A stretch of DNA of 64,000 bases from a virus, in IMG/VR virus record IMGVR_UViG_3300044949_001773, positions 1 to 64,000 of that record; one strand, 5' to 3'. The translations under genes were made by a program, and so were the position numbers. Shown piece after piece: positions 56,208 to 64,000 of the stretch. Under the pieces are notes generated by a model that was not told where the DNA came from, made no database searches, and was given only the letters and a program-made list of their open reading frames with translations. Position 1 is the stretch's first letter. Every line of letters begins with the position of its first letter.

Positions 56208-56963
56208 ATGCCAAAAAGAAAAAGAGACACATCACCAATCGTCCCATTTGGAATGAGTAACCGACAGATGAAAAGAAAAAAACCAATTAATCTTGATGTA
56301 ATCAAGGAAATTGAACCTCTTACAGATAATCAGGAAAGATTATTTGAACGTTACAGATTGGATCAAAACATAGTTGCTTATGGGTGTGCTGGAACCGGAA
56401 AAACTTTTATTACTCTTTACAATGCCCTAAAAGATGTTTTAAATGAAAGAACACCTTACGAAAAAATTTATATCGTTAGGTCTTTGGTAGCAACCAGAGA
56501 AATTGGATTTCTTCCTGGAGATCATGAGGATAAATCTTCTCTTTATCAAATTCCTTATAAGAATATGGTAAAGCATATGTTTGAGATGCCTACTGATACT
56601 GATTTTGAAATGCTTTATGGCAACCTTAAAACTCAAGGCACTATTAGTTTCTGGAGCACTTCATTTATTCGTGGTACTACTTTAGATAACGCAATTATTA
56701 TTGTAGATGAATTTCAAAATCTTAACTTCCACGAACTAGATTCAATTATTACTCGTGTTGGAGAAAATAGTAAGATTATGTTCTGCGGAGATGCCATGCA
56801 GAGTGATTTGGTAAAAACCAACGAAAAGAATGGTATTGTTGATTTTATGAAGATCTTGCGTATTATGCCATCTTTTGATATAATTGAGTTTCAACCAGAA
56901 GACATTGTTCGTTCTGGTCTATGTAAAGAATATATTATTGCTAAGCACGAACTGAATCTGTAA
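56208..56963 (+). CDS. phoH: PhoH-like ATPase
   Basis: 251 residues. Basic N-terminal tail, then Walker A YGCAGTGKTFITLYNAL, VRSLVATREIGFLPGDHEDK and Walker B NAIIIVDEFQNLNFHE with GDAMQSDL. A signature gene of marine phages; suspected RNA-related helicase/ATPase. One-base overlap with the next gene. Confidence 0.95.
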   Translation: MPKRKRDTSPIVPFGMSNRQMKRKKPINLDVIKEIEPLTDNQERLFERYRLDQNIVAYGCAGTGKTFITLYNALKDVLNERTPYEKIYIVRSLVATREIGFLPGDHEDKSSLYQIPYKNMVKHMFEMPTDTDFEMLYGNLKTQGTISFWSTSFIRGTTLDNAIIIVDEFQNLNFHELDSIITRVGENSKIMFCGDAMQSDLVKTNEKNGIVDFMKILRIMPSFDIIEFQPEDIVRSGLCKEYIIAKHELNL

Positions 56964-57652
56964 TGTTTAATCATGTAAATTTAGATCTTCCTAAACTTCA
57001 AAGAGAAGTAATTGATGGGGTTCGCTATTATAAGATCGGAGATAACTCCGATCCATTTAGAGCCGTATCAATTACTTCCGTTATTAGTCATTATAATAAA
57101 GAAATTTTTGAGAAGTGGAGAAAAAGAGTCGGTAATGAAGAAGCCGATAAAATTACTAGACAAGCGACTAGTAGGGGGACAGATGCTCATACTCTAATTG
57201 AGTATCATCTTTTGAACAAAGATCTTCCTCAAGTTCAGCCAATTTCTGAGTACTTATTTAAAATTGCTAAACCGGAGTTAAATCGTATAAATAATATTTA
57301 CTCCCTTGAAGGTTCTCTCTACAGTGAATTCTTTGGAATCGCCGGAACTGTTGATTGTATCGCAGAATTTGATGGAGAACTATCAATAGTAGATTTTAAA
57401 ACATCAAAAAGTCCTAAACCAAGAGATTGGATTGAACATTATTTCGTACAGTGTTGTGCGTATGCTTGCATGTTACATGAATTAACCGGGTTGTCGGTTA
57501 AGAAATTTGTTATTATTATGACATGCTTAAATGGAGAAGTTGTCGTTTATGAAGAAAGGGACAAAGAAAAATATATTCGTCTTTTGACAAAATATATTAA
57601 AAAGTTTGTACAAGATAAACTAATCTCAAATGACAACAGAAATAAAAACTAA
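56963..57652 (+). CDS. PD-(D/E)XK exonuclease, MGME1/RecB-like
   Basis: 229 residues. SRGTDAHTLIEYHLL supplies the first acidic site; GIAGTVDCIAEFDGELSIVD followed by FKTS is the D...(D/E)xK core; YFVQCCAYACMLHELTG follows as the QxxxY helix. Likely acts on DNA ends in recombination or host DNA breakdown. Overlaps gp33 by 23 bp. Confidence 0.88.
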   Translation: MFNHVNLDLPKLQREVIDGVRYYKIGDNSDPFRAVSITSVISHYNKEIFEKWRKRVGNEEADKITRQATSRGTDAHTLIEYHLLNKDLPQVQPISEYLFKIAKPELNRINNIYSLEGSLYSEFFGIAGTVDCIAEFDGELSIVDFKTSKSPKPRDWIEHYFVQCCAYACMLHELTGLSVKKFVIIMTCLNGEVVVYEERDKEKYIRLLTKYIKKFVQDKLISNDNRNKN

Positions 57653-57899
57653 ATTACAAGATGAATTTGATAAAAAATTTATGTGCTCTGAAAAATTTGC
57701 TCGTGATATTGAAGACATTGTAAAAAATGATGAAGATATGGACTATATTAGTGCCATAGTTTATTATTGTGATATTAACAGTATTGATGTTGAGTCCGTA
57801 CCAAAACTAATATCAAAACCACTTAAAGAAAAAATTAAGTGGAACGCAATGGAATTAAATTTTCTTAAAAAAACATCTAGAGCTAAACTTCCTATTTGA
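57630..57899 (+). CDS. 33: Late transcription coactivator gp33
   Basis: 89 residues. Bridges RNA polymerase and the sliding clamp to activate late promoters. FARDIEDIVKNDEDMDYISA, SVPKLISKPLKEKIKWNAME and LKKTSRAKLPI match the cyanophage gp33 pattern. The hydrophobic C-terminus would be the clamp-binding end. Fits the many NATAAATA boxes here. Confidence 0.88.
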   Translation: MTTEIKTKLQDEFDKKFMCSEKFARDIEDIVKNDEDMDYISAIVYYCDINSIDVESVPKLISKPLKEKIKWNAMELNFLKKTSRAKLPI

Positions 57900-58505
57900 A
57901 TGATTAAAATGACTCCGATTGAAGTCTATAAGACTTATGTATCTTTGAAAAATCATTTTACTAAACTTGATTATGATTACATAAAATATAATGGGAAAGT
58001 CAGGGCCAGTGAAAGTTCTTTTTATAAAAGAAAAGATAGGTTTTGGTTTGAAAAGTTAAGTAGGCAGAAAAAGGATGAGGAGATTGTAAATTTCTTCATC
58101 TCTAATTTTGCGTTAATTGATGATCCTCAGCAAGTCTGGATCGGAGAAATAATTAAAAATGGGGAAGATAATTATAAAGAATGGCAAAAAAGAATTCAAT
58201 CTCTATCTTACTTTTTCCGAGAAGAGATTGAAACTACATTTTTAAATGAAAATTTTGATAATGTATTTTATATTTCTGGATCAAAGCATCCTAAAATTTT
58301 AAAATTATTTTTGTCTAAAAAGGTTTCATTAGAAACACTAATTATCCTTGATAAAATTTTAGGATACAAAAATAACTTTGATGCTAAACTTAAAGATCCT
58401 ATTTGGGAATTGGTTTCAAATAAAATATACAAATACTCCCCATTTCTAAATATTGATATCTCAAAATACAAAGAGATATTAAAACAAACGGTAATACCTA
58501 AATGA
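57900..58505 (+). CDS. 59: Helicase loader gp59
   Basis: 201 residues. Loads gp41 on gp32-coated DNA. Resembles T4 gp59 in YDYIKYNGKVRASESSFYKR, RFWFEKLSRQKKDEEIVNFF, ISNFALIDDPQQVWIGEI and VSLETLIILDKILGY. ATGA overlap with the next gene. Confidence 0.92.
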   Translation: MIKMTPIEVYKTYVSLKNHFTKLDYDYIKYNGKVRASESSFYKRKDRFWFEKLSRQKKDEEIVNFFISNFALIDDPQQVWIGEIIKNGEDNYKEWQKRIQSLSYFFREEIETTFLNENFDNVFYISGSKHPKILKLFLSKKVSLETLIILDKILGYKNNFDAKLKDPIWELVSNKIYKYSPFLNIDISKYKEILKQTVIPK

Positions 58506-58834
58506 AATTTTTTGATTCTGAAATAGTAAAAAAAGAGCTTGAGGAAATACAATTTCTTCAAGAAAGAATTTATAACAAAATTTTCTCCCTTTCTTCTATG
58601 GACAGGGAAGAAAAATTAGATCATATACAAACGCTACAAGATTTGTTGGAACGTCAAAAAATTCTTTATACAAGATTGAAACTTTCCGACGATGAAGAGG
58701 CAATCCGAATCAGAAAAAAAATAGAAGAATCAGCCATGACTATGGGTATGCCGGAAAATTTTGATATGAATGTCGTTTTCAATAATATGAGCAATATTAT
58801 TGAAACTATGAAAAACACCATAGAGAGGGCTTGA
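58502..58834 (+). CDS. DUF1825-like protein
   Basis: 110 residues, MKFFDSEIVKKELEEIQFLQ start and a helical bundle (LQDLLERQKILYTRLKLSDD). Members of this family occur in cyanobacteria and their phages. Function unknown. Its end holds the -35 of the gp32 promoter. Confidence 0.75.
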   Translation: MKFFDSEIVKKELEEIQFLQERIYNKIFSLSSMDREEKLDHIQTLQDLLERQKILYTRLKLSDDEEAIRIRKKIEESAMTMGMPENFDMNVVFNNMSNIIETMKNTIERA

Positions 58835-58859
58835 CATCCCTTCTTCGCTTTGCTAAGAT
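58831..58859 (+). promoter_or_regulatory. Sigma-70 promoter of gp32
   Basis: TTGACA (58831-58836), 17 bp, TAAGAT (58854-58859), 47 bp before the start of gp32. Allows extra gp32 beyond operon read-through. Confidence 0.8.
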
Positions 58860-58905
58860 AAAGTCGTCCCAAAGGCCAAATACTAAAATCTAAAGAGGTA
58901 ATCTA

Positions 58906-59874
58906 ATGTCTTTTGAAAATCTTAAAAAGCAATCCCGTCTTGGATCTCTGACTAGTAAATTAGTCAAGGAAGTTGAAAAGATGAGTTCCAACTCCAGTTC
59001 ATCTGATGATCGTCTATGGAAGCCAGAGATGGACAAAACTGGAAACGGATTTGCTGTTGTTCGTTTTCTTCCGGCTCCAGAGGGAGAAGATCTGCCATGG
59101 GTAAAACTGTATAGTCATGCATTTCAAGGACCTGGTGGATGGTATATTGAAAATTCTCTGACAACTATTAATCAAAAAGATCCAGTTTCAGAGTATAATC
59201 GTGAACTCTGGAATACTGGCAACGAAAAGGATAAAGATACAGTTCGCAAGCAAAAGCGTAAACTATCGTTCTACAGCAATATCTATGTTGTAAAGGATCC
59301 TGCCAATCCTCATAACGAAGGAAAGGTATTTCTATTCAAGTATGGTAAAAAGATCTTTGATAAGATCATGGAAGCCATGCAACCAGAGTTTGAAGATGAA
59401 ACTCCAATCAATCCTTTTGATTTTTGGCAAGGTGCTAATTTCAAAATCAAAATCGTAAAGAAAGATGGTTATTGGAATTATGACAAATCCGAGTTTGGTT
59501 CTATTGAACCTCTTCTGGATGACGACGATGCTCTAGAATCACTTTGGAAAAAGGAGTATTCTCTAAGTGCTCTAATCGCAGATGATCAGTTCAAGTCTTA
59601 TGATGATCTTGAGAAGCGTCTCAAGTATGTTCTCGGTCAAAAAGAATCAGCTCGTAAATCATCAATTTCTGAGGAGGATGAATACGAAGAGTATACTGAA
59701 TCACAAAGTTCAACCAAGAATGTAATGGATGAACTAGAGGAATCGTATATTAAGAGCAAAACACCTCCTGTTCCAGAGAACCTGAAAAAAGAACTAAATG
59801 CTCTGAGTTCAGATGTTGATGAGGATGAAGATGATGCTTTATCTTACTTCTCTAAGCTAGTTGATATGGATTGA
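58906..59874 (+). CDS. 32: Single-stranded DNA-binding protein gp32
   Basis: 322 residues. Basic N-terminal LAST-like region (FENLKKQSRLGSLTSKLVKE) for cooperative binding, core with GNGFAVVRFLPAPEGEDLPW and DPANPHNEGKVFLFKYGKKI, and the acidic tail (SSDVDEDEDDALSYFSKLVD) that contacts gp59 and other replisome proteins. AAGAGG ribosome site. Confidence 0.96.
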   Translation: MSFENLKKQSRLGSLTSKLVKEVEKMSSNSSSSDDRLWKPEMDKTGNGFAVVRFLPAPEGEDLPWVKLYSHAFQGPGGWYIENSLTTINQKDPVSEYNRELWNTGNEKDKDTVRKQKRKLSFYSNIYVVKDPANPHNEGKVFLFKYGKKIFDKIMEAMQPEFEDETPINPFDFWQGANFKIKIVKKDGYWNYDKSEFGSIEPLLDDDDALESLWKKEYSLSALIADDQFKSYDDLEKRLKYVLGQKESARKSSISEEDEYEEYTESQSSTKNVMDELEESYIKSKTPPVPENLKKELNALSSDVDEDEDDALSYFSKLVDMD

Positions 59875-60888
59875 TCACTGATATAATCTAATATTATCAG
59901 CTCTTTTTAAGGTTTCGGACACATATTGTTCGGAACCTTTTTTATAGGTCATAATTTCATCCATATCATTAAAGACGATATTTAGGTATTGTCTTTTTAG
60001 GATATAGATATTTCTTTTTTCATTTTCCAATTCAGATTCATATTGATAGTTTGTAATTGGAGTTAAAAAAGTATTTGATGATATTCTTTCAACCAATCCT
60101 AACGAATTATCAAGATACTCGTAATAATATTGATTTGTTGATATATCTTCTCCGCTTGGAAAAAACTCTACATACTCATTTCCAGTCAATTCTATAATTA
60201 TGTCCTCACTAGATGAATAGTTTACTTCATACTTAATGGTTGAAACTTTACCACTAGAGTAATCTTCATTTATAGAGTTGACTACAAAGTTGCCATTAAA
60301 TATTGAATTATCAACACCAGAAACGGTAAACTCACTCTGAACTCTTATTCCATCTATTGGAGTCAAAAATGAGATTTCAATCAAATTACTATCTGATCTG
60401 TAAATGATTGAAACAATATTCTTTTCTCTTCTTGTGGATATGAAGTTTCCGCTTTCTCTCCAATTTGTATTAATTTTTATTCCAGAATTCAATACAATTT
60501 CTCCTCTAGAATTTCTAACTTCCTCTGTTTCATAATGATGAATACCTGAATATAGATTTTCGTAAGTATCATATTTTTCAAGCATTAAAGAATCAAAAAT
60601 ATTTTGAGGAAGTGGCCATTCATTCTGTATATTTAATATATTGTTTGATAATAAAATGACCCAATCTAAAGTCGCATCTCCATAGACTTTATATGCAACA
60701 TTATCTGGTCTATCATCACCCACAATAGAATACTTTTCAAAGTATGATAAGTTTTGAAAAATATCTTCCCTTAACTTTCCTCTTTTAAATAAGTTTTTTA
60801 CAGCTACATAATCAGAAATACTTTTTGAATTTTTATCTCTACTGACATATTCAAAATTAGGTAGTTGTCTGAAATACGGATTTGCCAT
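59875..60888 (-). CDS. 53: Baseplate wedge protein gp53
   Basis: 337 residues. FRQLPNFEYVSRD start, NLFKRGKLREDIFQNLSYFE, GDDRPDNVAYKVYGDATLDW with VILLSNNIL, typical of gp53; C-terminal LKRQYLNIVFNDMDEIMTYK. Helps close the baseplate wedge. Stop codon abuts the gp32 stop. Two bases separate it from gp48. Confidence 0.9.
   Translation of the reverse strand: MANPYFRQLPNFEYVSRDKNSKSISDYVAVKNLFKRGKLREDIFQNLSYFEKYSIVGDDRPDNVAYKVYGDATLDWVILLSNNILNIQNEWPLPQNIFDSLMLEKYDTYENLYSGIHHYETEEVRNSRGEIVLNSGIKINTNWRESGNFISTRREKNIVSIIYRSDSNLIEISFLTPIDGIRVQSEFTVSGVDNSIFNGNFVVNSINEDYSSGKVSTIKYEVNYSSSEDIIIELTGNEYVEFFPSGEDISTNQYYYEYLDNSLGLVERISSNTFLTPITNYQYESELENEKRNIYILKRQYLNIVFNDMDEIMTYKKGSEQYVSETLKRADNIRLYQ
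59909..59944 (+). terminator. gp32 terminator inside the antisense gp53 gene
   Basis: AAGGTTTCGGAC/GTTCGGAACCTT, 12 pairs with two G-U, 7-base loop, then T5-6. It works for plus-strand gp32 mRNA but lies in the 3' coding end of gp53. Confidence 0.8.
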
Positions 60889-60890
60889 TT

Positions 60891-62141
60891 TTAGTAACCC
60901 ATTGTTGAAGTGTCTGTATCGTCAAAATCTGTATTATAAATTGGTTCTAATTCTGAGAATGTTAATGATAGTTGATAAGAAGTCATTGAACCATCCTGAT
61001 ATGTCATATAATTTTGGCCAGGAGTATAATCAACATTTAAACTTGTTAATGCACACATTTTTATTTTATTCAAGAATGGGTGCTGATTGCCTGTTTTTCC
61101 AAAAATATATTTCAATTTAAATACGCTCGGAGTTTTTAAAAATAAATTAGTATCTTTGACTGCTGCCATATTCCTCTTAAGTAAGAGTATTATATTTTTA
61201 ATTTCAGCAGCTTCTTCATTATCTCTTGGAGTCATTAAATAATTATAAGAAAAAGATCTTAAATTTGGACCACCAAATAATAGTTCTAGATTTGGATTGA
61301 CTACCAATCCACTATTTCTTGTTACTAGATTTGCGCCAACAGCTTGTCCGGCAAAATATTGAATAATATAATTTTTTAAATCGTTATTTCCAGCAGCTTG
61401 TCCTCCCGCATTTAATACATTATCAATAAATTGGGTGGCAGCCTGCATATAATTTCCAGTACTTATGCTTTGAATTGCCTGTCCCGCTTGACCAGCAAAA
61501 AATGTTTGAATTGGATTTAATGAATCGGGTCCCCAATTAACACTATTGGCTTCCGAAATTCCAGGTTGCATTGGTAGGGTTATTGTTTCCTTTGCTGATT
61601 TTATTCTATTATCCACTGATTCTGGAGAAAAAAATGTATTCGGATCTGTAAAATTTGCCGAATTCTTTCCAACAGGCACATACTCATATCTGGTTATCTG
61701 TAAATAATCGTAACCATTATTTACTTTTAATGGATACCTATAATTACTTTTATCGCTTGATATTGGATTAGTTCCAGATGCTGGATTTTGTGTAGACCCA
61801 GACTGCTGACTTCCAGCTTCTGAATTTTCACTAGTAATTCCATTTCCAATTATTCCTGGAGTAAATATATTTTCTTGCCAGAATTTATTTCTTACATCTG
61901 CTGGAAGGTCATTTATTATGCTAGTAGTATTTTGGGTGAGATCATATGAATAATTTTTTAAAAATGATTCAGTATTTGAACCATCTTTAAACACTGTATC
62001 TGATTTTACATCCCAAACATTGTTGGAGGAATTCCATTCAGTAAAGGTAGATTCTCCTACTTTAGATACTCTTGGAGACTCTAAATTATCATAGCCAGCT
62101 ATTTCAAGTAAATTTCCTCCGACTATTGTTCTTTTTGCCAT
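60891..62141 (-). CDS. 48: Baseplate tail tube cap gp48
   Basis: 416 residues. The C-terminal signature VDYTPGQNYMTYQDGSMTSY then QLSLTFSELEPIYNTDFDD is characteristic of gp48. A Gln/Ala-rich variable middle (QTFFAGQAGQAIQS) differs from T4. Links the baseplate hub to the tail tube. Confidence 0.88.
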   Translation of the reverse strand: MAKRTIVGGNLLEIAGYDNLESPRVSKVGESTFTEWNSSNNVWDVKSDTVFKDGSNTESFLKNYSYDLTQNTTSIINDLPADVRNKFWQENIFTPGIIGNGITSENSEAGSQQSGSTQNPASGTNPISSDKSNYRYPLKVNNGYDYLQITRYEYVPVGKNSANFTDPNTFFSPESVDNRIKSAKETITLPMQPGISEANSVNWGPDSLNPIQTFFAGQAGQAIQSISTGNYMQAATQFIDNVLNAGGQAAGNNDLKNYIIQYFAGQAVGANLVTRNSGLVVNPNLELLFGGPNLRSFSYNYLMTPRDNEEAAEIKNIILLLKRNMAAVKDTNLFLKTPSVFKLKYIFGKTGNQHPFLNKIKMCALTSLNVDYTPGQNYMTYQDGSMTSYQLSLTFSELEPIYNTDFDDTDTSTMGY

Positions 62142-62172
62142 TAAAATGACCTATTAATAGTTACTTTTTTAG

Positions 62173-62180
62173 TATTTATT
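62173..62180 (-). promoter_or_regulatory. Late promoter AATAAATA, minus strand
   Basis: 32 bp before gp48, overlapping the end of gp4. Confidence 0.6.
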
Positions 62181-62619
62181 TGATTCCCAGTTCATCTTCT
62201 GTAATAATCTTAAATTCTATTAATCTATCATCGCACCATTCTTTTGCTGCATTCCATTTCGCTTGATTTACAGCATAAGTTTTTGCTTCATAAAGATAAT
62301 TTTTAGTAGTTCTTGATTTCTTTACTGGCGGCACTGTTTGCTTTTTTGGCTTGACTTCAATTACATAAGTTTTTATTTGTCCACTTGATTCTTTAACTTT
62401 AATAATAAAATCTGGAAAGTACTTATGAACTCTTCCATCAACCGGCGACTTATATGGAATAAAGAATTCTTCAGAACCCCAAGAAATTATATTCTCATTC
62501 AAATCGCACCAATGACAAAATTTTCTCTCCCAACTACTTCTACAAATAATATTATTTGGATCGCCTGTATATTTTTTTGGATTTGATGGTTTGTATTTTG
62601 ATTTTAGACTTTCCGCCAT
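62176..62619 (-). CDS. 4: Head completion protein gp4
   Basis: 147 residues. CRSSWERKFCHWCDLNENII, SWGSEEFFIPYKSPVDGRVH, KYFPDFIIKVKESSGQIKTY and VIEVKPKKQTVPP match gp4, a restriction-nuclease-like fold (Glu, Asp and E-x-K). Needed before tails join heads. Confidence 0.92.
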   Translation of the reverse strand: MAESLKSKYKPSNPKKYTGDPNNIICRSSWERKFCHWCDLNENIISWGSEEFFIPYKSPVDGRVHKYFPDFIIKVKESSGQIKTYVIEVKPKKQTVPPVKKSRTTKNYLYEAKTYAVNQAKWNAAKEWCDDRLIEFKIITEDELGIK

Positions 62620-62641
62620 ACATAATATATAAACTAAAAGA

Positions 62642-62649
62642 TATTTATA
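62642..62649 (-). promoter_or_regulatory. Late promoter TATAAATA, minus strand
   Basis: Perfect box reading leftwards, 22 bp before gp4. It overlaps the region just upstream of the plus-strand gene at 62651. Confidence 0.7.
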
Positions 62650-62650
62650 A

Positions 62651-63505
62651 ATGTCTGCTGGAAACCCTAGAAGTTATACCGTAAGTGAATTAAAAACTAG
62701 ATTTCTTAATATTGCTCAAAATTCAATATACCATATTAAGTTTGGTGTGCCACCTTCTGTAAGTTCTTTTTTATCAACTAGAAGCATAAGCTTTCAAAAT
62801 ATTTCTAATATTGAACTTCTTTGTTCTGAAACTGCTTTGCCAGGAACATCTTTAGCTACACATGAAGCTACAAATGATTATCATGGCGTCACTGAAAAAA
62901 TGGCATATAGGAGAATGTATGATGATACGATTGATTTGACTTTTTATGTGGATAGGGATTATAGAGTCATTGAGTTTTTTGATAGTTGGATTGATTATAT
63001 AACAGGACAAGGTACGACATTTTCTAAAGAAGAATACAAAGAAAAAACAGCTTACTATAGGATGAATTACCCTGAAACGTATAAGAGTGATATATTTTTA
63101 ATGAAATATGAAAAAGATTATGGACAATCCATGCAATACACGTTTGTAAATTCTTTTCCTATTAATATCATCTCAACTCCAATAAACTATGAAGCTAGTC
63201 AATTATTAAAATGTACCGTATCATTTTCTTATATTAGATATGTAAGAGAAAGAAAAGGTACAAGCTTTACTGGAACCATTCCCAATCCAAAATCTCCAGG
63301 AATAACTGAATTTAATTCTTTTGATTTTTGGAGAAAATCGCCGATTGTGCAAGATTTTGATTATAGTAAATTAGAAAAAGTACTTTCTAATGAGTATTAT
63401 AATAATGGAATTTTAAGACTATACAAAGAAGGAAATATTGATTTTAGACAAACTTTCGGAGACCCTCTTCAAGATGCCACAAACTTTGGACGCGGTATTG
63501 GGTAA
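62651..63505 (+). CDS. Baseplate tail tube initiator (gp54-like)
   Basis: 284 residues. LLCSETALPGTSLATHEATN then DDTIDLTFYVDRDYRVIEFF and DSWIDYITG are shared by tail-tube-fold proteins (gp19, gp54, gp48). Placement between gp4/gp48 and a hub assembly gene favours gp54 over the tube protein, which is shorter. The T4 number is inferred from context. Confidence 0.7.
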   Translation: MSAGNPRSYTVSELKTRFLNIAQNSIYHIKFGVPPSVSSFLSTRSISFQNISNIELLCSETALPGTSLATHEATNDYHGVTEKMAYRRMYDDTIDLTFYVDRDYRVIEFFDSWIDYITGQGTTFSKEEYKEKTAYYRMNYPETYKSDIFLMKYEKDYGQSMQYTFVNSFPINIISTPINYEASQLLKCTVSFSYIRYVRERKGTSFTGTIPNPKSPGITEFNSFDFWRKSPIVQDFDYSKLEKVLSNEYYNNGILRLYKEGNIDFRQTFGDPLQDATNFGRGIG

Positions 63506-63511
63506 TAAATA
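63504..63511 (+). promoter_or_regulatory. Late promoter AATAAATA
   Basis: Overlaps the previous stop codon, 27 bp before the gene at 63538. Confidence 0.55.
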
Positions 63512-63537
63512 TTAATAACTGATTTTTTTGAGAGATC

Positions 63538-64000
63538 ATGCCTTTACCAACCATTGCGACTCCTACTTATGAACTTGAGTTGCCATCCACAGGAAAAACG
63601 ATTAAATATAGACCATTCCTAGTAAAAGAAGAAAAACTTTTAGTTTTAGCACTAGAATCGGAAGACATTAAAGAGATTTCTAATGCTATTACTGCTGTAT
63701 TGAAATCTTGTATTCAGACAAAGGGCGTAAAGGTAGAGACTTTACCCACATTTGATATTGAATTTTTATTTTTAAATATTCGCGCCAAATCTGTTGGTGA
63801 AGAAATTGAAGTTAATATTACAGCGCCTGATGATAATCAAACACAGGTTTTAGTAAAACTTAATGTTGATGATATAAAAGTACAGAAGAGTAAAAACCAT
63901 AATAAAACAATAAAACTTGATGATAGTCTAATGATGGACATGAAATACCCATCATTAGATCAATTCATTAAAAACAACTTTGACTTTACGGGAACTTCTT
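63538..64000 (+). CDS. Baseplate hub assembly protein (gp26-like), 3' end cut off
   Basis: 154 codons visible. PLPTIATPTYELELPSTGKT, IKYRPFLVKEEKLLVLALES, ITAVLKSCIQTKGVKVETLP and FDIEFLFLNIRAKSVGEEIE match the T4 baseplate protein family that includes gp26. The frame is open at the window edge. Confidence 0.75.
   Translation, partial: MPLPTIATPTYELELPSTGKTIKYRPFLVKEEKLLVLALESEDIKEISNAITAVLKSCIQTKGVKVETLPTFDIEFLFLNIRAKSVGEEIEVNITAPDDNQTQVLVKLNVDDIKVQKSKNHNKTIKLDDSLMMDMKYPSLDQFIKNNFDFTGTS

Noticed and set aside
1-64000. CRISPR arrays, integrase/att sites or insertion sequences
   Set aside because: No regular repeat-spacer pattern, transposase or integrase was seen; a lytic T4-like phage is consistent with their absence.

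Overview
The window looks like part of the genome of a T4-like cyanophage (marine Synechococcus/Prochlorococcus myovirus). It combines T4 replication and baseplate genes (gp44, gp62, regA, gp43, uvsX, gp41, gp61, gp59, gp32, gp33, gp53, gp48, gp4) with cyanobacterial genes (psbA, two high-light-inducible genes, petF, pstS, gnd, speD, an SLH/OprB porin). The DNA is AT-rich and tightly packed, with many ATGA, TAATG or GTGA overlaps. Late promoters of the NATAAATA type are frequent, often fused to the T-run of an upstream terminator.

Layout. 1-9180: clamp loader, RegA, Hsp20, two Sm-like small proteins, DNA polymerase, UvsX, a homing endonuclease, helicase and a MazG-like protein. 9190-16240: virion genes, several with N-termini resembling the T4 capsid-targeting peptide. 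16370-21520: primase and ribonucleotide reductase. 21500-28470: a GIY-YIG endonuclease, an RlpA-like secreted protein, eleven tRNA genes mixed with tiny ORFs, gnd and a Phd-like antitoxin. 28740-36650: a glycan cassette (GDP-mannose epimerase, two methyltransferases, six sugar transferases). 36740-40880: porin, pstS, hli, ferredoxin, hli, peroxiredoxin. 40930-42700: lysis region. 42770-47560: fibre-like and subtilase virion genes. 47780-49780: psbA split by a group I intron, followed by a GIY-YIG endonuclease. 49780-55940: small conserved ORFs, glutaredoxin, speD, a glutamine-riboswitch-like element with its small peptide, and thyX. 55960-59880: phoH, exonuclease, gp33, gp59, gp32. 59875-64000: baseplate and head completion genes, partly on the minus strand.

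How it fits together. Early and middle genes copy DNA and feed nucleotides (NrdAB, ThyX, MazG-like). Host-derived genes would keep photosynthesis, pentose-phosphate flux and phosphate uptake running. gp33 would drive late transcription from the NATAAATA promoters, giving capsid, fibre and lysis proteins.

The most unusual points are: (1) a probable programmed -1 frameshift (A AAA AAG plus an 11-bp stem-loop) joining a C39-like peptidase to a lysozyme that has no start codon of its own; (2) a family of proteins with a predicted capsid-targeting peptide, including a nucleotidyltransferase and an acetyltransferase-like protein that may be injected with the DNA; (3) covarying dyads on the promoters between tRNA genes; (4) tRNAs whose arm class and anticodon do not match; (5) structured leader RNAs of unknown class; (6) a phage porin next to a Pho-box-controlled pstS. 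All calls come from reading the sequence without database searches.
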